64,000 nucleotides of DNA from Mytilus californianus (taxonomy: Eukaryota; Mollusca; Bivalvia; Mytilida; Mytilidae): contig NW_026262701.1 in assembly GCF_021869535.1 (NCBI RefSeq), positions 51,339,278 through 51,403,277 of the forward strand, given 5' to 3'. Numbering within the stretch: the first letter of the stretch is position 1; every line of letters starts with the position of its first letter. The notes beneath the pieces were generated by a model. That model was not told where the DNA came from. It saw only the letters and a list, made by a program, of their open reading frames with translations, and did no database searches. Position numbers and translations under genes: made by a program. Of the stretch, positions 33,801 through 48,800 are shown piece by piece.

Positions 33801-36800
33801 GTATTAGTTTAAATATTTTAAGTTTTTATCATGTTATCTTATTGATGAAATTTTATTTTTAAGACCTCGAAAGTTAATAGCATGTGTCTTTTCCGTTGTA
33901 GTTTTTCTTGTTTTGATAATAAATATGTTTAAAGTATGTGTTTGTCTTTGTAATATCATGAGATATTAGGCCAACAAATTCGTGCATATTTTTAGAGAAA
34001 TTGTAGGTTTGATGATGAAAGAATGAAACTTTGCACAATTATAGATATATATATCCAGATAATTACTATAGCCATTTCTGGACAAGACACCATATTTAAA
34101 CATGTTAAATGCTGTATTTGTGCGATATTAACGGTTAATCCGATTGCCCAACCTTCTCCTTTTACAAGTATGTAATTCTTCTCATGGGCTTGATCTAAAT
34201 TTACCATTTTCAAACTACGTATGAAACACTTGAACTGTATAGTTGAATCTCATTATGTCGCACACGGGTACTAGAAACCATAATTAGGATGGTAAAATGG
34301 AAAAAAAATTATATAAGCAGTATAATGAAATACATATAAACGCAGAAGGAACGTTCTCTAGATAATCTCACATCAAAATGTCCAATTCAGTTTAATGTTA
34401 CAGACCAATTGTGGTTACGTGGACCCAATCTCATCTTATTACTGCATTCTTTGAATGTTACATAGTTCTCACAAGGGTCTTGTTCCTCAGTAAAAATTAT
34501 GTCAGAATTTTTATGTTAGAAAGATAAGTACACCTATGGTAACCTTATGGCAATGTCTTGTTCATGATGCATAAGAGTCTCTAAAATGAATCTGTTGTTC
34601 ATGATGTACACGTACAATGTATCCTTGTTTGAACAATTGTTCAATTACTGTTTTCTAACCAATCACATAAGGTTTCAACGATGCCATTTCTATATGAATA
34701 CCCAAAACAAAACAACTTTTTGTTATGCTAAAATATGTTTGCCCAGTTCAACTGTTCGATTTGGCAAAATCAAAAATCGATTGATCACAAGTGATAGTTG
34801 ATACATGTCTCAGAAAACATACTTAATGATTTCATTATCATCTGCTTCAATCTATCTGTTATCATTTTTTTTAACTTATGCATACCATGTAAGGTTAGAG
34901 TTGCACAATAGACTAATTATATCGTTAGACAATTGACAGAGTACATGTCCATAAAACGGTTATTATTGATATATGTATGAAACGCATGGTTATCTTTGGT
35001 TATTGTTAAGGATATATCTTATTCTATGGTAATATAATTATATACTAAGTTATAGCAATAAAGCAAAATGTGTGCTGGCGCATAATATATTAGTGAAAGT
35101 TCCAGAGAATATAAGGGAAATGCATATATTTCAAAGCATTAGGTTATGACGAATTTGCAATGATAGACTAAATAAATGCTGAAATATTGAAATGTCCGTA
35201 CTGTGTAACGATTCTTCAGTCGTAGTTGAACTCTTGTTGTCAATTTTGTCAACGGCTTCTATTATAAAACCACCAGGATTCGCGGAAGGATCCACATATC
35301 CAATACTTAATGTTCCATAGATGGAATCTTCAAGTACTGAGTGAAGATAAACGGATAATTGGATCATACATATACGACCAATGTAAACTCTACATTTTGT
35401 CATTTAGTACCTCCTCTACTGGTCCTAGCATCCAGTAGAAGGGTTGTGTACATTATGAGATGGTTCTAGTTGACTTGAATGAAGGATTGAAGAAGAATAA
35501 AACAGAATTAACTTCGAAATGGATAGCGTCGTATTTGCCTCAATAAAATAATTCGACTGCATCTGAATATTTACCAAAACGATTATCAACTAATGTTTTT
35601 GATTACTGTTGAAAAGACTTTTGCCTACATCATGTCTTCTTGAACTACCTGTATATAAAGCTTATTCACGTAGCGTTGTCATACATGCAGATTGTTGCGG
35701 TTGCCTGTTTATCCTGAATATGCATGAAATATTTGTAACTGGACTTTAAGCAATCAACATTAAAAAGTTAATTAATGTTATTTTGGATTTTCTTCTGTCA
35801 ACTCTGTTCCTTTTTTTAATTCCAGTAATTGTGCTAACATAATTCAGCATTTATGTCTCTTGAATGCAGCTTTAATCTCCAATCGCAACCCGACATCTTT
35901 AATCGTGTCCTCTAAAAGATTGAATTGCCATTAATGTCACAGACGTCACTGAGGACATAATATAGCGCGTAAAGTTTTGAGACGTTCATGCGTCTTAAAG
36001 TGGACACGGTATGGCGAATAACAATTATCGGACACGTTTGGGGGATGTGAAATTGGACACGTTTGGGCGATTTTGGGATTTTAAGGACACGTTTGGGCAA
36101 AACAGACATGTTTGGGGGATCGGACACGTTTGGTTGGATGGACACGTTTTGGAGTGTTACATATATAAGGAATATTTGTTGATTTTTAATATCTTATGGC
36201 GGCCATCTTGGGAAAAGCCGTATATTAAAATTTCAATTTTGGTCCATAGCTTATTTTGTTTGAAGCACCCTGCACTACTAACATGCCAACATGGAACTTA
36301 TATATTAAGTGATATTTGTTAATCTTGATATTTTGAGACGGCAATCTTGTAAAAAGCCGCCATGTTGAAATTTCAAGGTGGGTCCATAGCTAATATTGTT
36401 TGAAACACCCATAACTACTACCATGCCAAATTTGATGCTTTTATCATCAAACCCCCAATTTTGTCACCGATCTGCAGGACTATAACAAACTTCTTCTGAG
36501 AATATCTTCGTGAACCAGAATTGTAGTTTTTAAGATTCGGTTGTATTTCGCCAGTATAATTAATTTTCTTAGCTGTAAAAAACATCAAAAATATCTAAAT
36601 ATACAAAAGAAAAAACGTATTGCACTTATTGAGTCACCATTTTATATATTTTATGGCAAACCGCATTTGCGCGAATTTGGATTTTGAAAAATATTGCTTT
36701 TGTGCGAATTTATCTTTGTTTCAACCCTGAGATTAATCTGATTTCTTTTTTAGAAAAATGAAGTATGTTTTTGGTTGCTGTCTACTAGTATCTTATTTGG

Positions 36801-39800
36801 TTTTCGTGGAGTGTAGTTTTTGTATAGAGGTTGTTGTTTTATATTATATATCATTTTATTTTTTTATTTTAACCTTTGTTTTTCTCTTGTCAAATACTGT
36901 AATCAGTCATGGACCTTTTCCTTGTATTTGGTAGGATAGGCTAAATTCATCTTCGTTCTTTGAACAAAGAATGTCATAGGTAGGCTCTTCAAGTCTTGTG
37001 GCAAAAGATGACTTTTACCATTTGTCTGTAGTTCTTATTTTAAACGGACGTTTGGAAATATCAGAAGCATTCTCCTTTATTTTGTAGCGAATTTGTTGTT
37101 TTTATAATTTGCGTTCATCAATATCATGGTTATGTTTATTTGTCCCCATTAGCAATATACTCGGTCAATCCTTATTGTACATTTGCATATTTAATGTGTG
37201 CATCTCCAGGGAATTTCTCTATTTTTGAACTTAGTATTCATACGGAAAGTACATTGCATATCCATACAAATTCAAAGACTGCTTTCCTTTATTTGTCTCG
37301 TAGATGATACACTCCATCTGTTTAGTGTATTTTCAAATTGTATATTGGTGAACAATTGGCGAGTAGAGATCAATCATGCACAAGTTTATATAAAATGGTC
37401 AATAAATTAAGTTCAGTTTTCTTGTTTTTAAAAGGGCATAAGCTGTGCAATGGGACTTTTCTAGGTCTGTTTGATTTCATGGTATGGGTTAAAAAAAATA
37501 AGTTAATCATCGTTTTACCTGTATAAGAATGATTTTTTGTGGATCGAATCAGTCAACGAAATGGTTCACCTTTGTTTCACTTTCAATGTTGACATTCTTT
37601 TCCTTTTAATGGCTGAACACTACTAATACAAGCGTTACCAATCTCTAGCTAATGGGTTAAATTGAAGGTCACATGAATACGGATTCCATGAGGTCGAATT
37701 ATTCACTTGCAAGTGAATAATTCATCAGCGATGTTTCTTAGCTTATTTTGACAAAATTCCGGAAATCATATCTTTTTTAATAAAAGTCAAGTAAATTGTT
37801 TTATATAGAAAAAATCCAGTTATATGCGTTTTGACTTTCCAACTGGTAACATTCGCGCAAACATGTATGTTATAAACTATTCGGCTCGAGGCCTTACGTC
37901 GTCACTGACGCATTCTCTTTTGCCTTCGTAATTTGTACTGAAAAGAGATAAAAATTAAACCCAATTGATGGTGATTTTCTTTTTTTTTTAAATGGCATCA
38001 ATGTGTTGGTAATTGATCAAATTTCGTTTATTATTGACATGAAATAAAATATTGTATTATCTTTTAAATTAATCAATTTTGTTACAGATAGTCCTAATAA
38101 TATATCGCTTTTTCCATCGATTACATATTATACAAAGGAAGAGGGTGATTCCCTAAACGTAACATGTTCAGCTTTATGTGAACCTGCATGCAATTTTGAG
38201 TGGACGTATCCAAATAATACTAAACATAACAGCAGCATTTTACAAATCGAATCATTACAACGAACAAATGATGGAAAATACACATGCAGAGCATTTAATT
38301 ACTTCGGCCATAAAACATCAGCTTTAACGGTTACGATAAACTGTGAGTAAAGATTTCAAGATACTCCAAATTGTTTATAATGTTTAGTTTATACTCCAAA
38401 TTGTTTATAATGTTTAGATAAACTATAGTTGAAATTCTTAAAAGTTTTGCTGCCCGCAACTACCCTTGCCCTCTTGTAATACGATCATAATATAGGGTGA
38501 TAACACTATTATTCAGGAATATATCAGATTGCACAAGATTGCGATTGCTCGTTCAATAAGCTATACTGTTCTGGACAAATTCATATTCCTCAATATAAGT
38601 ACACATACCCTTTTATGATATAGCATCACATATTCAGCAACATTGATAATACTTCGTCCATTTCCTACTGCTCTGATAACTGCAGAAACGATTGATTGTC
38701 AATTTCTCCTATATTGTTTACCTCTTAACTGCGTGCGTGCAAATATCGTTTTGAAAACGTCCTCGGATCCTCACTTTAGGGGAAAAGTACGGAATGCAAT
38801 ACCAGTCAAGAAGCAATATCTTAAACTTATCGGAAATGCTCATTTTTAGTAATGATTATATAATTTAAGCCTAGTTAGGAAATCAGCAAACATTACATTG
38901 TTGTTTTACAAAGAAATCTCCATTAAATATGTGGTGCTATGTTAAAACAATAAGTATTATTCGGTAATATGTTTGCGTCAAATCGTCTTCAGTTGTATAC
39001 AATAATTTCCTTATGCATGTTTATTATTATTATTTATTTTCTGATAAAAATTCCATCGAAAGCAAGTATCTGATTAAAAAGATTGGTGGCCTTGGGCAGT
39101 TTTCTGCTCTTTTGTCGGGTAGTGATATCTTTGACACATTCCCCGTTTCCTTTCTCAATTTTATTAAATTAATTAATTAATTAAAATTATCAACCAGTTT
39201 AACCATCAGCCTTAAATCTGAAATTATTGAAAGACTGCCCCTAATTTCAAGTATGTGTTTCAAATATATCATTTACATTACAGTTGGTCCCAGAGAAATT
39301 TTGCTATCACCTTCGAATTCCAATTACTCAAAGAAAGAAGGAGATTCACTTGGTAGCATCATGTGTACGGCTGATTGTAATCCAGCTTGTCGGTTTGAGT
39401 GGACATACCCTGATGGCACAAAACGTAATGGCGCATCTTTAGTTCTATCTTATTTACAAAAGAATCATGATGGAATTTACAAGTGCAAAGGATTCAACGA
39501 TGTCGGATATAAAGAAAAAATCGTTACTGTTACAGTAGATTGTAAGTAAAATTTTCACAAAATACTGAAAAGGAAACATTTTAAACCGGTTAAGAAAAGA
39601 TTTGTATCCTATCGCAGAGACGATCCCTTTTTTAAGAACGTCCGAATTCTGCGAGGGGCCCGTAGGTGTCTGTTGCTTTGCAAAATTTCTGCTCATATCC
39701 AATATACCTTCATTTTTTAATGTCCTTCAAAATTCTACCGACTTTCATCCAGACAGCCTGTGTTACAGGACTTACCTATAATTGGATGTATTGTTAATTT

Positions 39801-42800
39801 GTTCTCGTCCTGACTATCATAAAAATGATTTTTTTTAACATGGAACTTATACTACCTTTCCATTTTCTATTTCAATCTTCATGAAAATATTTTCGAACTC
39901 CATAATTGGTAAAATATCTTAGTTGAGTGTTAACGGGATACATCATTTGATCTAATTATCATCTGAATATCATCCATTCTACTTGTTATTGAAATAATAA
40001 ATATGTCCTCAGCTCTAAACAAAATACTTATTTTTTCATCTTGTCTCAACACGATTGTTAATACATGCTAAAATCATTGTGATTTTTTCATATTTGGAGT
40101 ATATGCCCCTTTTGGGTCCATGATTGGTCAATAAAAATCTTGAATCTTGTTAAGCAAATTTTGAAACAAAACTTATTGTTGCACACGTCTTTGTGAAGGA
40201 CGGTTTCTAGATTTTCTTACAGAACGGTTCTTCCTCTATTACCAGAATATGTACTCAATAAAATAAATTGGTCAAAATGATGTACGGTGACGGACATAAA
40301 GTGTAGCTTACCACACATGTTTTTTACTCGAGTTGGGCTTTACGCTTATATCTTAATTCATTTAATTTCTATACAAACAAATGGAGACCCAAATGTGTTT
40401 TAAAATTTTAAGGGTCGAGTGAGCACTTTCTATTTCTCGGCGTCCGACGTCTACCGTCTGTCTTCGTCGTCGACCATTAATAGTAAAACTAATCTTCTCC
40501 CCTGAACCGAGTGTCAATTGGAACCAAACTTGACATTAATCATCATTAGGTATTTAGTTGACAAAAAAGTGTCCGATGACCCGCCTAAAAACAAAAATGG
40601 CCAACATGGCTGTAAATTGAACATGTTGGTAAAATGTATCGTAAAAAGTTGTGTCTGCTATCTCGAAAACCGCTGTAAATAGAGAAAATCTGACTGGGAC
40701 AATATTGATCAACATGTAAAGTTCTATCGTATATTTTCATCAAAACTGTGGGACGACTTCTTACACGTAAGTTATGACTTTTGCCGTTTGAAAAAAAATA
40801 TTTTGCCTTTTACCGTGAAAAAAATAATAGATAGAGAGACATTTGATATTCGTCGCTGGTCGACTCTATGCAGGAATTATTACCCTTAAACGACGATCTT
40901 TGCCAACTTTTGACAGTTTTGCTCATTTTTTTTTGAAACTATAATATATGCAGAGATTTATAAACAGCAACAATGACCTAAAGAACAAGATTAACTTTGT
41001 CAACATGACAGAAATCTTCGTATGATTCCTTATATGAGTTATTGGCCTTTTATGAAGATGTTTACCCATCTTTTGCATATTTAGCACAAACTATGGTAAC
41101 TAAGGAAAAACTGTAAACATTAAAATGTATGTGCAAAGCTACAAATGAGTCAACATTGTCGACCCATGCGCTTTAGAGCCTCTAGTTATGATTGGCGATT
41201 ACTAATTTGTTGCTGTATAATGTGGCTAATGCAACATTTATATTTAGGGCGATAACATGGTAAAAAAAAAAGGAACTTTTGTCCTTAATTGACATGATGA
41301 ATCGGATCATAAGTGTGTTATATTACAAGTTAACAGTTCACAGAAAGACATTTTATCCTACTCGGAATTTTTTGTCGACTCTGAAAGACCAGACTTTGCT
41401 TATTAATCTGAATCCCACATACTTAAGGGAGAAGCAGCAAATACCAATTGTAACAGTGTTTGATTTGACTTGCCAAGAATCACACTAACGACCCCTTGAA
41501 CTAAAGGCGATTATTCTAGTTTTTAATCTATTATATCTCAAAATTATCTTAATGACCAAGTTTCTACTGTCAAGTATTTTTTGCATAGAAGATACTTTTT
41601 TATTCGGTTAAGATATATATACAATGTGTTGTCATTTTACAAAGATTATAACTTTCATAAACTCACACTTTTGAAATGCATATGAATTGAACTACTAGTA
41701 GCATGAAAGCAGTTTTCATATGAATTCAATAAATTTCAGATGATCCTGGGAACAGCATTTTCTTTTCGCCATCAAGTACAAGTTATACAAAACTGGAAGG
41801 AGAATCGTTATGGAACATAACATGTTCGGCTGATTGCAAACCGTCGTGTACTTTCGAATGGACGTATCAAGATGGTACAAAGTACCCGGGTAGCACGTTA
41901 ATGATTGGTCGACTAAATAGGACACAAGATGGTGTATACAAATGTAAAGGATACAACCTCATCGGTTATTCAGAGAAAACCATTACGGTTACAGTAAATT
42001 GTAAGTTGTGTTATTTTTAAAGACTCCTAGGCTAGTACAATGGTTCGACATTTAGTTGAATATATATTTTTGACATTACAATAAGAAATCTAAACTGCTT
42101 TAAAAATCCAAACATCTTATTAACTTTACCATTTTTTAAAATATGTATAATTGTAAATGTATATATGCACGTACAAAATCAAGATATATTTATTTTGGTT
42201 GACTGAAGGTTTCTTAACGTCCGGTGGAGATATATTTATAGACAAACTAACTATGAATCAATAAAATGCGCACTCAAATTGAATTGATCAGTTTGTCATT
42301 CCGTAACTCCGCAAGGTTTGCTCATATTTTTTTTTGTGTTTTTGTTTTGTTTTATATATATATGAATAAAAGAAGAAGTTAAGTAACGTAAACAAAAAGC
42401 AATACATAAACATTGTTTTGAACAAGCGATTACAGTTAGTTTTAATATTAGTAAAAATTATACTGATATCAAAACATAACCTTAGTTCTGTAACAATCAG
42501 CGTAACACTAAAATCGGCATCAACATTTTTTTTATCACTTGTGAAATCAAGTGATATAATCATTTCAGTTCTTTTTAGATCCTCCGGAATCAATACGATT
42601 GTCACCAACCAACTCACCCTTTATTGTCCGAGAATATACGACTGTTCGTGTGATATGTACAGCTGACTGTAGACCTACTTGCAGTTATCAATGGACTGGG
42701 CAAAATACCTGGTCCTCAGCAAACAAAGATTTAACGTTAACATCAATAAGGAGAACTTCAACTGATACCTATACATGTAGAGCTCGTAACATCATAAATC

Positions 42801-45800
42801 CGTCATACCGTTATGCTGAAGCTTCTGTATCAATAATTGTACACAGTAAGTTTAGTTCACTTTAAAATAGGTGATGCATCTGGGCTCATTTCACTTTTCT
42901 TTCAATCAATGAATTATTTCTAATTTTCAAATTTTGTAAAGCGGTGTCATTGAGACGGGCAATTTTTTCTACTCATTTAAATGATATCGAAAGTGCAAAT
43001 ACATTAAATTGGCAATGTGTCATGATGTATAATTAAATTATGAAGTAATATATTATCAATACTTAAATGTACTTTTCAGCATTACCTACCAAGATAACAA
43101 AACTGACTTTGGATTGCACCGGATCTTCAACAGTTTCAATTGCCTGGATTCCAGATCTGACCGTTTTGCCTACGCAAAACTATACAATACATTACAGAAC
43201 AAACAGTAAATCAGGGCAAACTCGTGGTGTCTCTAACTCCACAAATCAACAAAACATTTATCTCATACATATAGAAAACCTGACACCATTGACAAATTAC
43301 ATGTTTAAAATATCATCAGGAAACTATTTAGGACGTGCGGAGTCGGAAGAGGTTAGCTGTAAAACTTTTGGTATGTACAATCCAAGATGACTAATTTTCA
43401 AAATTCTACAAAGGTGGTGTGTCTGTGTAAGATCAAAAGTAATATAGATGTTTCATAGAATAAAATCTGTAGGAAACAAGAAGATTATAAGAAGACGAAT
43501 TAGGAAATAAACGTCTGGTTCGAGTTATAGTGTAAAAGTAACCTGTTTTAGAACAACCTTCATTGGGGATGCTCGAGACAACAAAAAATAAAATATAAGT
43601 CCTAGCTACTAATATTTCTTGAACGATGTCAATGAGACTTGTATGAATAAAGAGAATCAATTTCAGGTTCCACAATTCAAATTATGTCTGACGCAATAAT
43701 TGCAAAGTAAAGGTTGGATGTAGACGTTGTACTACCGGGTCATTGTTTTCCCTGAACATACCAGGATCACACTAGAATTGGGAACAAAGTTCAACTACAA
43801 TTCTCTCCTCTTTATGCAGCAAGGAGCAAGCATCACAATGTCGGTGATTTAATATTACATAAATGCCGCAGTTGGACTCAGCCTTTCTGGAAAGGACATT
43901 TCAAAGTATATATTTTCCATTTAAAATGATATAACGGTATCTCTTTCGACGAAAGAATTGTTAAGATACACCAATGAGATTTAATAATTGTGTAAATATG
44001 GAGATACGTTACATCTGTCTTGATTTTGAGACGTGTTTTAAAAATATAGATAAACAAATAAGCAATCTATAGTTACAAAAGTCAATATTATAGTGAAAAG
44101 AACACAAAAATCGTTTGTGTCAGTATAGTCTTGAATTAATCTTCCAAGACATCGATATATTGTATTCAATATATTCTTTTTTCAGCATCTGAAGCGGTAG
44201 ATTCCCAAGTGAATGGTGCTTTGATAGGAGGAATAAGTTTGATTATTCTTGCTTTGTTGGTTTTTGCTGTAATTATAACTTTGATGCTGTTGTATAGTAA
44301 GTGATTTATTTTTGAAATTAAATAATTCATTAAGACATTTTAAGCATTACAAACGCTATATTCACAATGAATATGCGAGAAATAACAAGTAGAGACACCG
44401 TCATTAGCAAAAGGTTCTGCTTTGAAAATTGCACACGGCTTTAGGAATTTTACAAACATAAATGAAAAATGTAAGAGCTAGAACAATGTTCCAAATTGAT
44501 ATTACGTTTATAAAACAAGACAAATGTAATCAACGTGTGGTTTATCAAACTGGTAAGATGTTAGATTGATTGTTGGTTGGTTAACGTCCAGTGGCAAATA
44601 GTTCATGCATGTCAGGACGAGAACAAATTAACAATAAATACAGTAGGTAGGTCCTGTAATAAGAGGCCGGCCGGGATGAAGGTTGGGACAATTTAGACTA
44701 CCACTGCAAAAGAGGGTTAATTGGATAGGGAGAGAAATTTCGCCTTGCAACAGACCACTGACGGATCTCTCAAAGAGTTGTAGCAAGGGTTCTTAACGTG
44801 CAGAGAGCCTGGTACTCTCTTTACACGAAGCATCGGATTTAACATCTCTATTCTGACCGGACGTGACTGCGTACTTGATACATCCCGCACAGCCAAACGT
44901 ACGCCCGACTTGGCAAGGGTTTTACTGTCGGTCGGAAGAAGACCCGTAATGGCCATATTTCTATTCTCCAGTCACCCTTGGGGAGGAGGTAAGATATTAG
45001 ATGCAACATAGAATTTATTTAGAACACACATGCAACGACAACAAAAAAACTTTGAAGAATCGCATGAACTCACAAAGGAGCGAGTTTGGGAGCTTCGAAA
45101 AGGTACTAGTACGCTATACATTCGAATACATACTCCAATAGGGAGTTGGACAAAATCACTTACTGTATAGTTTAGACGACTATTCAGGTATCTAAAGATC
45201 AAATACCAAAAAAATTCGCTAGTTAGTTGAACCAGACACATGGTATCAGTCAACCAATTTGTAATTGTGACCGTACAACTAGTGACTATTTTAATCGTTG
45301 TTCCTCATATCCCTGTTGTAGAAATTGTTCTGTTAGGGGCATAATTCTGTTCACGAAGTCAATTTAATAGGGAATTACTCGACCGTAGCTAACTTATGGA
45401 GATATGTAAAAGTAATGCGATGATGCAAAGGGTGTGTTACTGCTAGGTAATTGGAACTTAATAACTGTTTAGCTGAAATCATCGCGTTTGTATTAAAGTT
45501 TAGCTTAAAGTCGTCCATGTGTATATATCAAGGAAAAGATCAAGACACGAACAATCCTTCAAGTGTCGATAGTATCCTTAATTTCTTATTCACTGGGATA
45601 CATGAATTGAAAGCACTCACTTAATTTAGGCTTATTGAGGGATGGTAAATAATCAATATATCAGAAAATGGAGAACAAACATGGCTAGATGCGTTTTCTT
45701 GTTGTTTTTGAAGTTTTGTATTTTTGTTATTTCACTTTTTTTCTACACTTAAAATATGTTATTTCTCTTGTGCGTTAATCTTCAGGATTTGGAGACACAC

Positions 45801-48800
45801 ATAGTCAAAGTTGTATCCACAAATGTTTCACAAAAATATTAAGGTAAGCAGATTGAAGTTGGTACCATTTCATGTTTTTGTAATAACAAAAAGTATTTAA
45901 AGTTTCCAGAACCTACAAATTTAAATGTTACAAATTGTCATTATCTTGGTCTTTTGCCACAATCAGATTTGTACTTTTTGTAAAAATCAATACTCAGTAG
46001 CATTGTATGTCTTTTGCAATTTAAATATTAATGGTTTATCAAAACAATGTAGTATATGTGTAGATTTTCTATGTAAAGAGTTTTAAAATATGCCTCATAC
46101 CGTTGAAATTAAGAGTTAGAAAATATTTGGTTTATACAAACAAATTTTGCACCATTTTGCAACTATACCTGTTAAATTCCGTCCTTTGGATGTGCTTTTA
46201 TGGATTTTTCTTCACAAAAAAATACAAAACTTGAAAGCCAAATTCGTCTGAGTTCAACTTTGCCTGATGGAGTTGGAACCTTAGTTTCTAATTAATTTCT
46301 ATATTTATCAACGAAAACTTTAAGAGAACTATGTTATAAATAGTGTTGATACTGAAGCACCAATTACTGACCTGAGATACTCTCGGTGATTAACAGTCCA
46401 CCAGCAGTGACCCTATGTGAATAATTGAAAATCATATTTTTCAAATATGGTGCAGATTATATGTGTATTTTGATTTATTGTTATATTAGAATTATGTTCT
46501 ATATATATAACCTCATCTCGATGGTAAATCATGTGTTGGTACTGGATAAAAAATGTAATTGATAGCAGATAGCCCCTCAAGTATTGTGCAAATCGTTGGA
46601 AAGCTGTCTGTTATTTCACAAAAGACATTCTTCCCAAGATGCATGGAAGCAAAGTAGGAAAACAAGAACATCTCATTAAAACTAAAGAGAGTAAAATACT
46701 CAATCATCCATTAAATATCTAATTCTGGTTTAAAATGAGATGGAGGTAATCAAACTTAAAAACACGGCCATATCTATCATATAAAATTCGTTTAATAAGT
46801 ACCCAGATTGTTATCATATGATTTGTAATTTACACTGTTAATCTGTGTTTGACGTTGCGAATATTTCTATTAGTTCTGTATCTTATAGATCATCAAAGGG
46901 GAAAGAAGGAATATATGAAAATACACAACCCACGTCTGAGTATAGTAATCCTGGATTTGATGGTTCAGAGGGTATTTACTTTAAATTAAACAACATAAAA
47001 TAAAAGCAAATAAAACACAAGCCGTGTAACACAACTATACACATCTAGAAGAGAACATACTGTTTTCGAAAATAGACAACTCTAAATCGCAGGAAGTCTT
47101 GAACAGAAATTTATTTCACAGAGAAAAAAGAGAAACACAAAAAAAAATTATTTGTGTGGCAAATGTTCATGTGGCAGGATTATTATATATAGTGTTTAGG
47201 GTAAAGATTACATTTAAGGTGAATATTCTTTTATCCTATCCATGAACATGTCAAACAATTTAATATACTCAGATATTCCAGTTTTGTGTATTACCATAAA
47301 TATTAAAAAAATATTTATCGTACATTTGTTGTCAAAATAGTAATGTAAGGTAATATATAAAATAAGAAATAGCTTCCCTTGTTCATAAATAATGGAAAAA
47401 GGAATATATCTCCAATTCAAAATGTTGCCTTTCATCGCTTAATACACTGCACTTGTTTTGGAAAGAGATTTTCAGTGAAATTTAAATTGATACTACATAA
47501 ATGATATCTGTTAAAACAACATGATACATGTACGTTAAGGACACACATAATATGTATATATCCGATAAATTTCGATGGGTTGGAATATGACACACAGACT
47601 AACACTTAACTCTGTCTCTTGGCTTTAGCATATTCTTACCAATGTTTCGGGATTCAAATTGTTTCTATTCGCTGTACAGACCAACCACTGCTCTTAAAGG
47701 GGTAGACCTGGGTATGGGAGACAACTCTTTCCAATATATTGGAAGTCATTTGTGCGTTTTAACGTAGCAGTAATTGAAACAGTGATCAACCATTTATGTT
47801 GTTTACATTTGGTTTTAAGAGTGATGCAGGAGCATTTAGAAAGTTGTACAAGGTTGACTTCAGCAAGTATTAAATTAAGGAATTACATTTATTAATTAAA
47901 GATTCTAAAAATCTAATGCTGAAAAGGTAGAAAATTAATAGTCATTCACGAAATGCATCAACATAATATGTATTGAGGAATTTTTGGAATGACTCTTGAA
48001 ATCATTTAGATAAAATCTTGGAAGGTTTGAGGTTTATAAAATGTGCTTTACTGTATGTCCTTGGTTTTTTAAATACATACAAACGGCAATATTCTAGAAG
48101 ATATGATCTGAACACCCATCATAGTACAAGGTAATGCTAACTAGTAACCTACATTAGCTAATGCAAATATAGTACTTAGATAGTGACAAACTGTCAAAAC
48201 ATTGAATTTAGCGTCTGCTGACAGGGGCATTTTATAGTCTTGGGGAGAGACACCAACATTACGTGTTATAATGTTGAGATGTCAATTCGTCTTAAGGGTA
48301 ATCGATCCATACTAAATTTTGCTGCTTTTCCTAATAAACTTGACTACGGTTATTATTGGGACCATACAATTTTCACGTATGCACACAAAAATAATGAATA
48401 GAGAAACTGTAGAAGCTTTTAAAGAAAAAAATGGATTTTGTCAACAACAAAAAAATCCTTTTTTCTTAGGTCTGTAAGCCATATTGTTTGAAGGTTTTGT
48501 CAATTTCAAACGGTCAAATTCAATAAAAGCTTGTAATTTTCAAGGTTTATAAATGATAATAGTTTCTGCAATTTTTTTTCAGGAATTAAACGATATTATT
48601 TTTTTCAGGAAAAGTTAGAAAAATAAATGTGTTGTCTGAGCTGGCCATAATTTTCAATTTATTAATTAATTTTAAACAATTTATTTACATTCAGGATACA
48701 AATATTACCGTTAATTTCAAATTTACTTTAGATTGTGTTTTTTCTACGCATTTGTAGAGTCATGGGTATTCCTGTGAAGAACATAATTTAATTATGCAAA

